Shown piece after piece: positions 5,821 through 12,100 of a DNA stretch of 13,732 nucleotides. Origin of the DNA: an uncultured Bacilli bacterium (GTDB lineage: Bacteria > Bacillota_I > Bacilli_A > RF39 > UBA660); assembly GCA_947631345.1 (NCBI GenBank), contig CANRKW010000020.1, positions 1-13,732 on the forward strand, read 5' to 3'. Each line of letters begins with the position of its first letter. The stretch's first letter is position 1. The notes under the pieces were generated by a model. The model did not search any database, was not told the DNA's origin, and was given only the letters and a program-made list of their open reading frames with translations. Made by a program: the position numbers and the translations under genes.

Positions 5821-8148
5821 ATGATTAAAAGTAACTTACCAGTGATTTTATTAAAAAGTCTTGTGCTTTTACCTCTTGAAGAATCTAGGGTAGAACTAAA
5901 TAACGATATAAGTAAAAAAATAATAGAAATAGCAGAAAAAAAATACGACAAATATCTTTTAGTAGTACCCCCACTTAATGATTTAGAATTAAGCCCAGAC
6001 ACGACTGATATACCTAAAGTAGGTGTAGTAGCTAAAATATCTAGTAAAATAGTACTGCCTAATAAAAACTTACGAATAGTGCTTACTGGTATAAAAAGAG
6101 TTAAAGTATTAAGTTATTTCAATTTTAAAGAAGAAAATGACATATTAGAAAGTGTTATAGTAAATTATAAAGAAGAAGAATACAGTATAATAGAAGAAAC
6201 CGCGCTTTACAGAAAATTAATGCAAGAATTAGAAAAATACATAAGTAAAAATCCATATATATCTAACTCTATTATAAATACATTAAGAGATTTAACTGAT
6301 TTAGAAAAACTTACTGATAAAATATCTACATTTATGGTACTAAATAATGAAAAAAAACTAGATTTAATGTTAGATATGAGTAAAACTAGTCGAACAAAAA
6401 AACTTATAAAAGAAATGAATGTAGAACTTGCTGTTTTAGAACTTGAAAATAAAATAGAAGAAGAGTTAAAAGTTAATTTAGATAATATGCAAAAAGAAGT
6501 TATTCTAAAAGAAAAGTTAAAAATAATAAAAGAAGAATTAGGAGAAAAAGATACAAAGACTTCTTTTATTGAAAAGATAAAAGAAAAACTAAATGATGGG
6601 TATCCTATACATATAAGAAGAAGAATAGATAGTGAACTTATAAAATGCAGTACAATAAATGAGTCTTCTCCAGAACTTGTAGTAACTTATAATTATATTG
6701 AAACTCTTACTTCTATTCCTTTTGGAATATACACAAAAGAAGAAAAAGACTTAAGGAAAATAAAAGAAACACTAGATAATAGTCATTATGCTTTAAATGA
6801 TGTTAAAATGCGTATAACTGAATATATTGCAGTAAAATCAAGAAACAACTTAACAAACAGCCCGATTATTTGTCTTGTGGGTCCTCCTGGGGTAGGTAAA
6901 ACAACACTTGCTGAATCTATTGCAATGTCTTTAAACAAAAAATATGCAAAAATATCTCTAGGTGGAATAAACGACCCTGCAGAATTAATTGGCCACAGAA
7001 AAACTTATATAGGCGCGTCCCCTGGTAAAATAATAACTTCCCTTATAAAAGCAGGAAGTATGAATCCAGTAATACTTTTAGACGAAGTTGACAAAATAGC
7101 AGAATACTATAAAGGAGATCCAGCTTCTTGTTTACTAGATATATTAGATATAACTCAAAATAAAACGTTCATAGATAATTACATAGAAGAAATGGTTGAC
7201 TTAAGTAAAGTAACTTGGGTATTAACAGCAAATGATTTGAGCAAAATTCCTTATGTATTATTAGATAGACTAGAAATAATAGAAGTACCAAGTTATTTAG
7301 ATCACGAAAAACTAATGATAGCCAAAAATTATTTAATTCCTTTAATAAAAAAAGAAAATGGAATAGAAAATATAGATATAGAAATACCAGATAATATAAT
7401 AAACAAAATAATACAAAGATATACTAAAGAAAGTGGTGTAAGAAATTTATATAGATTAATATCTAAAATAATAAGAAAGATAATAACTAATTATAGTTTA
7501 GAAAATAAAGAGCTAACTAATATAACTATAAATAATATAGAAGAATATTTAGGAAAAGAAACATTTAAAGAAAGAAAAATAGACTCTCTTATAGGCCTTA
7601 CAAATGCTCTTGCTTATACACCTTATGGAGGAGAAGTATTAAGTATAGAAGTAACTTCTTATGAAGGAGAAAGTGAATTTATAACAAGTGGAAGCCTTGG
7701 AAATGTACTAGAAGAAAGTATAAAAGTTGGTGTAAGTTATATAAAATCCAATGTAGAATTATTTAATATAGATAAAACTTTATTAAATAAAACAATACAT
7801 ATAAACTTTAGAGAAGGTGGTATTCCAAAAGATGGACCATCAGCAGGATGTGCAATAACTACAGGAATATTAAGTTATTTAAAAAAGCAAAAAATACCAA
7901 ATAATATCTCATTTACTGGTGAAATAACATTACTAGGTGATATTCTTCCAGTAGGTGGCTTAAGAGAAAAATTATCTTGTGCGATAAAAAATGGAATAAC
8001 AACAGTTTATGTTGCAATAGATAATTATACAGATGTATTTGAATTAGATGATGAAATAAAAGATAGATTAAATATTAAGTATGTAAATAATTATATTGAA
8101 ATATATAATGATTTATTTAAGGAGGAAAACGAAAATGAAAAGAATTGA
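5821..8148 (+). CDS. lon: ATP-dependent Lon protease
   Basis: This cytosolic AAA+ serine protease degrades misfolded and regulatory proteins. The 775-aa product has the LonA layout: an N-terminal substrate-binding domain (5-175, beginning LPVILLKSLVLLPLEE), a long coiled-coil helix (about 200-245), and an AAA+ module with Walker A GPPGVGKT (354-361), Walker B VILLDEVD (417-424) and sensor-2 Arg in GVRNLYR (539-545). The S16 protease domain (about 590-765) carries Ser674 in KDGPSAG and Lys717 in GGLREK, an intact Ser-Lys dyad. An in-frame ATG at 5803 lies within the ribosome binding site GGAGGTG (5805-5811), so ATG 5821 is the better start (9-nt spacing). Length matches B. subtilis LonA. Its last 14 nt overlap the next gene. 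The downstream spoVID- and ysxE-like genes echo the Bacillus lonA region, where ysxC and the hem genes lie in between. Confidence 0.98.
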   Translation: MIKSNLPVILLKSLVLLPLEESRVELNNDISKKIIEIAEKKYDKYLLVVPPLNDLELSPDTTDIPKVGVVAKISSKIVLPNKNLRIVLTGIKRVKVLSYFNFKEENDILESVIVNYKEEEYSIIEETALYRKLMQELEKYISKNPYISNSIINTLRDLTDLEKLTDKISTFMVLNNEKKLDLMLDMSKTSRTKKLIKEMNVELAVLELENKIEEELKVNLDNMQKEVILKEKLKIIKEELGEKDTKTSFIEKIKEKLNDGYPIHIRRRIDSELIKCSTINESSPELVVTYNYIETLTSIPFGIYTKEEKDLRKIKETLDNSHYALNDVKMRITEYIAVKSRNNLTNSPIICLVGPPGVGKTTLAESIAMSLNKKYAKISLGGINDPAELIGHRKTYIGASPGKIITSLIKAGSMNPVILLDEVDKIAEYYKGDPASCLLDILDITQNKTFIDNYIEEMVDLSKVTWVLTANDLSKIPYVLLDRLEIIEVPSYLDHEKLMIAKNYLIPLIKKENGIENIDIEIPDNIINKIIQRYTKESGVRNLYRLISKIIRKIITNYSLENKELTNITINNIEEYLGKETFKERKIDSLIGLTNALAYTPYGGEVLSIEVTSYEGESEFITSGSLGNVLEESIKVGVSYIKSNVELFNIDKTLLNKTIHINFREGGIPKDGPSAGCAITTGILSYLKKQKIPNNISFTGEITLLGDILPVGGLREKLSCAIKNGITTVYVAIDNYTDVFELDDEIKDRLNIKYVNNYIEIYNDLFKEENENEKN

Positions 8149-8374
8149 TTTAATAAAAAGATTATTTGAAGAACCTATAAAAATATATGGATATGAAGTA
8201 TACGAATGGATAGATATGGTTAAAAGAGTTAGAACATTTGTAGTACTAGATGATGAATTAAACACAGTAATTGATTTAGAAGAAGTAGGTATATATTCAA
8301 AAGAATTAATAGACTTTTTAGAAAGTAAAGGCTATAAAGAAATTAATAAAGCAAAACTTCTTACAAAAAGATAA
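8135..8374 (+). CDS. Small hypothetical protein coupled to lon
   Basis: A 79-aa protein beginning MKRIDLIKRLFEEPIKIYGYEVYEWIDMV. I do not recognise it. It is soluble and charged, with predicted alternation of helix and strand (RTFVVLDDELNTVIDLEE looks like a two-stranded beta hairpin) and a C-terminal helix ending in lysines. It has no Cys. AAGGAGG (8119-8125), 9 nt upstream, decides the ATG at 8135 over an earlier in-frame ATG at 8096. The start lies 14 nt inside the lon reading frame, so translation is probably coupled to lon and the two are made together. A role in assisting or regulating Lon is possible from position only. Confidence 0.7.
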   Translation: MKRIDLIKRLFEEPIKIYGYEVYEWIDMVKRVRTFVVLDDELNTVIDLEEVGIYSKELIDFLESKGYKEINKAKLLTKR

Positions 8375-8402
8375 TCATATAAAATAGCTCCTTTCATATA
8401 AT
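8375..8402 (+). promoter_or_regulatory. Candidate sigma-E-type (or sigma-A) promoter of the spoVID-like gene
   Basis: TCATATA (8375-8381), 13 nt, CATATAAT (8395-8402). Against the Bacillus sigma-E consensus as I recall it (KMATATT / CATACAnT, about 14 bp apart), this is 6 of 7 and 7 of 8 positions. The same -10 contains a perfect sigma-A TATAAT (8397-8402), but a sigma-A -35 17 bp upstream (ATCATA) is poor. Either way, initiation is expected near 8409. spoVID is a sigma-E gene in B. subtilis. Confidence 0.45.
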
Positions 8403-8415
8403 TAATTGAAAGGAG
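8388..8415 (+). promoter_or_regulatory. Hairpin that sequesters the Shine-Dalgarno of the spoVID-like gene
   Basis: CTCCTTTCA (8388-8396) pairs perfectly with TGAAAGGAG (8407-8415) across a 10-nt loop. The right arm is the ribosome binding site of the gene starting at 8423. There is no T-run after the stem, so it is not a terminator on this strand. RNA entering from the lon unit would carry the whole hairpin; RNA begun inside it near 8409 would not. Confidence 0.7.
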
Positions 8416-8422
8416 AATTATA

Positions 8423-9031
8423 ATGAATAATATTATTGAATTTAAAAAAGACTGCATAATGAAAACAATGGTATCAGAAATAACAGATATAAGTTTAACA
8501 CACGACTATAAAATATTATCTGATAGAATCGAGGGTTATTTTGATGTAACAGGAGAATACAAAATAACAAAATCTAGTATAGAAAAAGAAGAATTTATGT
8601 ATACTATACCTTTTACTATAAGTTTATCTAGTTTAATAGATACATCTACTATAAATCTAACTATACATGACTTTAAATACACTATTGATAAAGATGTCTT
8701 ACATTTAAAAATGGCTCTTAAAATGGAATATGAAGAAATAAAAGAAGAAATTAAAGAAACTAAAGAAGAAGAAATTAAAGAAGAAGTAATAGAAGATATA
8801 ATAGATACAGAAAAAACAGAAGAATATGTAAAAAATATGACTTTAGAAATGGACCAAAATAAAGAGTATTCAAAATATAAAATATACATTATGAGAGAAG
8901 AAGATACAATAGAAAGTGTTGCTATAAAATATAATACATCTTTAGATATATTAAAAGAATATAATGATATAGAAAATATAAAAGTAAAAGATAAGATAAT
9001 AATTCCTATTATAGATGAAAAACAAGATTAG
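8423..9031 (+). CDS. spoVID: SpoVID/SipL-like spore coat morphogenesis protein (SPOCS + LysM)
   Basis: SpoVID (SipL in clostridia) links the coat basement layer to the forespore surface during encasement. This 202-aa version shows a single N-terminal SPOCS/DUF3794-like domain (residues 1-101; ITDISLTHDYKILSDRIEGY then FDVTGEYKI parallels SpoVID's 'isLdP.i.i.e....v.i.G.l.LtGEY'), an acidic Glu/Lys-rich linker (103-145) and a C-terminal LysM (152-196; IYIMREEDTIESVAIKYNT ... NDIENIKVKDKIIIP). Known SpoVID/SipL proteins exceed 500 aa, so this is a minimal form. GAAAGGAG lies 7 nt before ATG 8423 and is buried in a hairpin. The next gene overlaps by 17 nt and is YsxE-like, matching the spoVID-ysxE pair of B. 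subtilis. The symbol is assigned from domain order plus context. A general LysM envelope protein is the main alternative. Confidence 0.75.
   Translation: MNNIIEFKKDCIMKTMVSEITDISLTHDYKILSDRIEGYFDVTGEYKITKSSIEKEEFMYTIPFTISLSSLIDTSTINLTIHDFKYTIDKDVLHLKMALKMEYEEIKEEIKETKEEEIKEEVIEDIIDTEKTEEYVKNMTLEMDQNKEYSKYKIYIMREEDTIESVAIKYNTSLDILKEYNDIENIKVKDKIIIPIIDEKQD
8732..8785 (+). repeat. Low-complexity GAA/AAA tract encoding the charged linker
   Basis: Near-repeats of a GAAGAA-AT(A/T)-AAA unit encode EEIKEEIKETKEEEIKEE (residues 104-121) between the SPOCS-like and LysM domains. The tract could vary in length by slippage; its in-frame register would be kept if units change by three. Confidence 0.6.
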
Positions 9032-9866
9032 TAAAATTAGATTAATAGGTAATGTTAAAATAATAGAAACACCTATAGAAAAAAGAGTAGTAAAAGCAAA
9101 AACTAAAGATTTGGAACCACTTTTTGAATATTTGAAAGAAAGAGGGTTAGATATAACTCCTCAAATTTTAGAAAGTACAAATACTGAAATAACTTACAAA
9201 TATTATGAAGAAAATAAAACATTTCAAATTGATAAATCATATGACTTAATTAAATTAGTAAGCACTCTTCATTATAAAACAGCCTATTATAAGCCAGTAA
9301 GTAGAAAAAAATACAAAGATATATATAATACTCTTATAGATAATGTAGATTACTTAAAAGAATATTATAATGATTTAATAACTAAAATAGATAACACTTT
9401 ATTTATGAGTCCTAGTGAATACTTACTTGCAAGAAATTATACAATCATAAATACAAGTTTAATATATATAGAGAAAGAATTAAATGCTTGGTATAATTTA
9501 GTAAAAGACAAAACTAAAGAAAGAGTATCTATTGTACATAACAATTTAAAATTAAATAATTACATTAAAGGGGAAAAAGAAGTTTTAACTAGTTGGGACA
9601 ATTTTTTGGTTGATACACCTATACTTGATTTATATAAATTATACAAAAATGAATATAAAAATATAGATTTTGCTTCACTTTTAAAAGAATATAATAATAC
9701 TTTTAAACTCACAAAAGAAGAAGTAAAACTATTATTTATTCTAATAAGTATGCCTATTAAATTAGAAAGTACAAAAGATGAATACGAAACAGTTCGTGAA
9801 GTAAAAAGAGCTTTAGATTATATTTATAGAACAAATAAAGTAATAACATCAAGCATTTTTAATTAA
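9015..9866 (+). CDS. ysxE: YsxE/CotS-like spore-coat kinase-fold protein, probable pseudokinase
   Basis: The 283-aa protein follows the aminoglycoside-phosphotransferase-like fold of the CotS/YsxE coat proteins. Its catalytic loop region reads VHNNLKLNNYI (174-184), where active relatives have 'HgDlh.gNil'; the metal-binding region reads LTSWDNF (191-197) for 'IDwD..'; and 'DTPILDLYKLY' (200-210) matches the family's 'p..Dla.l'. The catalytic Asp is replaced (H175-N176-N177) while N181 and D195 remain, so phosphotransfer is doubtful. The N-lobe (50-90) is short and lacks a clear nucleotide loop. The start overlaps the spoVID-like gene by 17 nt and has no ribosome binding site of its own, so translation probably depends on re-initiation. 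The spoVID-ysxE order is that of Bacillus. Its 3' end overlaps a minus-strand gene by 18 nt. The symbol rests on context and motif order. Confidence 0.65.
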   Translation: MKNKISKIRLIGNVKIIETPIEKRVVKAKTKDLEPLFEYLKERGLDITPQILESTNTEITYKYYEENKTFQIDKSYDLIKLVSTLHYKTAYYKPVSRKKYKDIYNTLIDNVDYLKEYYNDLITKIDNTLFMSPSEYLLARNYTIINTSLIYIEKELNAWYNLVKDKTKERVSIVHNNLKLNNYIKGEKEVLTSWDNFLVDTPILDLYKLYKNEYKNIDFASLLKEYNNTFKLTKEEVKLLFILISMPIKLESTKDEYETVREVKRALDYIYRTNKVITSSIFN

Positions 9867-10043
9867 TTGATATATTAAAAGACTTATTAAAACTAAAAGA
9901 ATAAATACATTAATTCTAGTAGGTAAAACTAAAGTAAAAATAGCTTGCCAAAATACTAAAACAACATTAACTATTAAAATAATCACATTAAATAGTTTTT
10001 GATTATGTTTATATAATTCTTTTAAATCATTAATTCTATTCAT
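9849..10043 (-). CDS. Small two-TM membrane protein, unknown
   Basis: A 64-aa protein: MNRINDLKELYKHNQ, then a TM helix (about 17-38, containing FWQAIF), a short PTRIN turn and a second TM helix (44-60). I do not recognise it. Evidence that it is real: AGGTG (10049-10053, read on minus) 5 nt before the ATG, and a well-spaced promoter (TTAACT-17-TATACT). The -10 region CATATACT is also close to a sigma-E -10, but no matching -35 is seen. It lies antisense to any read-through from the ysxE-like gene and overlaps its last 18 nt. It is the only gene between the coat pair and the pseudopilins. Confidence 0.6.
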   Translation of the reverse strand: MNRINDLKELYKHNQKLFNVIILIVNVVLVFWQAIFTLVLPTRINVFILLVLISLLIYQLIKNA

Positions 10044-10059
10044 AAATTCACCTATTAAT

Positions 10060-10088
10060 AGTATATGTAAAGTACTTAAATAAGTTAA
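10060..10088 (-). promoter_or_regulatory. Promoter of the small membrane protein (minus)
   Basis: On the minus strand TTAACT (complement of 10083-10088), 17-bp spacer, TATACT (complement of 10060-10065), then 6 nt to the AGGTG ribosome binding site. The leader would be about 10 nt. Confidence 0.55.
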
Positions 10089-10089
10089 C

Positions 10090-10116
10090 AGACTTCTAAA
10101 TTTGAAGTCTTTTATT
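10090..10116 (+). terminator. Rho-independent terminator between the coat genes and the pseudopilins
   Basis: Perfect 7-bp stem AGACTTC (10090-10096) / GAAGTCT (10104-10110) with a 7-nt loop and TTTTATTT behind it on the plus strand. It would stop plus-strand transcripts that run past the ysxE-like gene and antisense through the minus-strand gene. Confidence 0.75.
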
Positions 10117-10129
10117 TATGTGTATTATC

Positions 10130-10138
10130 TGATATAAT
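10130..10138 (+). promoter_or_regulatory. Extended -10 promoter of the pseudopilin cluster
   Basis: TGATATAAT, a perfect extended -10 with no clear -35. Six nucleotides later comes AGGAG (10145-10149), the ribosome binding site of the first gene. Confidence 0.6.
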
Positions 10139-10155
10139 TATATTAGGAGTAGAAT

Positions 10156-10317
10156 ATGAATAAAAAAGGTTTTGTTGAAGTAGTAATAGTTTATACATTT
10201 TTAATTATCTTTTTATTAGTAATGACATCTGTATTAAATAGTTTAACTAATAGAAATACATTAATAAATACATTAGTAGAAGATGTTAAAAATACATTAA
10301 ATGGAGATAAAATATGA
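10156..10317 (+). CDS. 53-aa prepilin-like protein, first gene of the pseudopilin cluster
   Basis: The short ORF reads MNKKGFVEVVIVYTFLIIFL, continues hydrophobic to about residue 27 and ends in a polar helix (NRNTLINTLVEDVKNTL) with no globular head. The KKGF start and hydrophobic helix look like a class-III-type leader cut between G5 and F6 by a prepilin peptidase. The conserved Glu, however, is at mature position +3 (E8), not +5. It may be a minimal pseudopilin or a TM partner of the pilins. AGGAG lies 6 nt upstream of the ATG. The stop overlaps the next start as ATGA (10314-10317), so the genes are translationally coupled. Reading is uninterrupted and promoter and ribosome binding site are good, supporting a real gene despite its size. 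Confidence 0.7.
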   Translation: MNKKGFVEVVIVYTFLIIFLLVMTSVLNSLTNRNTLINTLVEDVKNTLNGDKI

Positions 10318-10769
10318 AAAAGGGTTTTGTTTTTGTAGAAACATTAGTAGTATTATCAGTAGTAACTGTAAGTATTGTAAGTTTATATGGGGTATACTTA
10401 AAAATAAGCACTGATATAGAAAAAAGAGAATACTATGATAATGTAAGTGATTTATATAAAACAAATATAGTTAGAAATCTTATAAATATAAATAAAGTAA
10501 ATGAATTTATAGAAATAAATAAAAATAATTGTGAAAGTTTTATGGATAGTAAATGCACTAATATATTAGAAAGTCTTAATATTGATAATGTTTATATAAC
10601 TGATAAAAAAGTAAGCTTAATATTAGAAGATAAAAATATAGATAATACATTAAAAGAATATCTTAAAACAATAAATACAAGTTCTAATACTTTATATATA
10701 ATAATTAACTATAAAAATAATGGTCACAATTACTATGCAAGTCTTAAATATAAGGAGTCTAATATATGA
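10314..10769 (+). CDS. Type II/IV pseudopilin, second gene
   Basis: A 151-aa protein starting MKKGFVFVETLVVLSVVTVS. It has a short basic leader, a G4|F5 prepilin peptidase site with Glu at mature +5 (E9), a 20-residue hydrophobic helix and then a polar head. Such proteins are assembled from the membrane into a pilus or pseudopilus. The head is Asn-, Lys- and Ile-rich and contains C73 and C81, which could form a disulfide loop outside the cell. No further family (for example ComGD or ComGE) can be named with confidence. It overlaps both neighbours by 4 nt (ATGA), which indicates a tightly coupled operon. The prepilin peptidase, ATPase and platform protein needed for assembly are not in the window. 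Confidence 0.8.
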   Translation: MKKGFVFVETLVVLSVVTVSIVSLYGVYLKISTDIEKREYYDNVSDLYKTNIVRNLININKVNEFIEINKNNCESFMDSKCTNILESLNIDNVYITDKKVSLILEDKNIDNTLKEYLKTINTSSNTLYIIINYKNNGHNYYASLKYKESNI

Positions 10770-11209
10770 AAAAAAATGGTTTTACACTTATAGAAATAAC
10801 TATAAGCATAACTCTTTTATCAGTAATAATGGTATTCTTATTTAAGTATTTGAATTTAGTTTTAAAAGATGAAACTAATATAACTGATAAAACTAAAATA
10901 TTATTAGATCAAAATATAATATCTAAAATAATAAATGAAGATATAAATAATAATGGAATCAAAGATGTAAATTGTTCTAGTAATAGTTGTGATATAACTT
11001 TACTAAATGATGAAACACGTCTAATAGAAATAAATGAAAACTTAATTAACTATAAAGATACTACTAATAATATAACCCTATTAAAAAGAAAAACTATATT
11101 AAATTACAATATAACATTAAAAAATGACATAACTAATTTATATCAAATAATACTTGCTTCATCTGATAAAAAATACAGAATAGAAGTAACTTATTATAAA
11201 ACTGATTAA
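10766..11209 (+). CDS. Type II/IV pseudopilin, third gene (ComGF/PulJ-like)
   Basis: A 147-aa protein with the textbook prepilin N-terminus MKKNGFTLIEITISITLLSV: cleavage between G5 and F6, N-methylated Phe at +1, Glu at +5 (E10), then a TM helix to about residue 34. The head contains C70-x4-C75 within a beta-type segment. An early helix (47-62) followed by several strands recalls ComGF or PulJ minor pseudopilins, but this is a loose match. It is coupled to the previous gene by an ATGA overlap. Its final 51 nt overlap the 3' end of ylbJ on the other strand; both reading frames are intact, and no terminator separates them. Confidence 0.82.
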   Translation: MKKNGFTLIEITISITLLSVIMVFLFKYLNLVLKDETNITDKTKILLDQNIISKIINEDINNNGIKDVNCSSNSCDITLLNDETRLIEINENLINYKDTTNNITLLKRKTILNYNITLKNDITNLYQIILASSDKKYRIEVTYYKTD

Positions 11210-12058
11210 CAAAATTAAGAATTTGTTTTTCAATATTAATTTTTTGTTAATATTATAATCACTTAAAATACTAAATGCTTGAGATATAATAGAAATAGAA
11301 CTAAAATTAATTATAGATGAAGTAAGTACAAATCTAATATTTAAAGATATATTTACTTCATTTATTTTGTTTATTCCACTAGTCATTTCTAAAATAGCTG
11401 ATAACACATTTTCTATTAAAATAGGTAAATCTATAAAATTAAAAATAATATTAGAAATAATAGTAAAAATAGTCATTGTACCTAAAATAATTATTAAAGT
11501 ATATACATTATTAATAATAGAAGACTTTATAAAACTAAAGAAACTTTCACTTTTAATATTTATAGGTATATTCACTTTAGTTAGTTTTTTATAATAAAAT
11601 AGATAAACAATTATATTAGATATATAAGTAATAAGTAAAATTGTAATTCCTAATTTTATACTACCAAATATTAAAAAGCCTACACTTGCTATTACAAACA
11701 TTGGATTTGGAAAAAAACTTGTACTTAAAATAATACTTGCATCTTTACAAGAAATTATGTTTTTATCTAATAATTCTTTAATATATTTACTATTACTTGG
11801 AAGTCCTGAAAAAAGACTCATAAGAAATATATAACTATATTTAAACTTAAACACTTTATTTAAAAAATAAATGTAATTATACTTTATTAATATATCTCCT
11901 AATATAAAAAAAGGAAACAAACTAGGTAAAACATTATTTATAAAAACGTTCAAACTATATTTAACACTATCTATAATAATAGTTGGATTAAATAAAAATA
12001 CAAATAAAATAAAACTTAAAAATAAAAAAGTTACACTATATTTAATAATTTTCATCAT
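11159..12058 (-). CDS. ylbJ: YlbJ-like sporulation integral membrane protein
   Basis: The 299-aa protein has about eight TM segments and the two repeated 'gate' (nucleoside-recognition) modules of the YlbJ/SpmA type. Visible marks are NVLPSLFPFFILGDILI (42-58), SGLPSNSKYIKELLDK (84-99; family: 'sGyP.GAk......'), FFPNPMFVIASVG (115-127; family: 'SNPlFi...v...') and, in the second half, LEMTSGIN (223-230; family: 'LEvt.G'). In B. subtilis YlbJ is needed for efficient sporulation and is expected to move a small solute across a membrane. B. subtilis YlbJ is about 400 aa, so this is shorter. The GAAAGG site (12065-12070, minus) favours the first ATG of ATGATG. It is divergent from ylbL, close to the ylbJ-ylbL neighbourhood of Bacillus. 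Its 3' end overlaps the last pseudopilin. Confidence 0.8.
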   Translation of the reverse strand: MMKIIKYSVTFLFLSFILFVFLFNPTIIIDSVKYSLNVFINNVLPSLFPFFILGDILIKYNYIYFLNKVFKFKYSYIFLMSLFSGLPSNSKYIKELLDKNIISCKDASIILSTSFFPNPMFVIASVGFLIFGSIKLGITILLITYISNIIVYLFYYKKLTKVNIPINIKSESFFSFIKSSIINNVYTLIIILGTMTIFTIISNIIFNFIDLPILIENVLSAILEMTSGINKINEVNISLNIRFVLTSSIINFSSISIISQAFSILSDYNINKKLILKNKFLILLISFIISYFYSVFFIR

Positions 12059-12073
12059 AAATTGCCTTTCATA

Positions 12074-12082
12074 TGCTATAAT
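12074..12082 (+). promoter_or_regulatory. Extended -10 promoter of ylbL, overlapping the ylbJ promoter
   Basis: TGCTATAAT is a perfect extended -10 on the plus strand; six nucleotides later comes GGGTG (12089-12093), the ribosome binding site of the TTG start at 12101. On the minus strand TATTAT (complement of 12078-12083) is a -10 candidate for ylbJ and shares five bases with the plus-strand box. Confidence 0.55.
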
Positions 12083-12100
12083 ATTAATGGGTGAAGAAGT

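Noticed and set aside
8388..8415. The 8388-8415 hairpin as a terminator or known riboswitch
   Set aside because: No T-tract follows on the plus strand and no conserved aptamer-sized domain precedes it; the lon-coupled gene ends only 13 nt upstream. SD masking explains it better.
11232..11254. Inverted repeat AATATTAA / TTAATATT considered as a terminator
   Set aside because: It lies inside the ylbJ coding region, is A/T-only and has no T-run after the stem on either strand; probably a product of composition.
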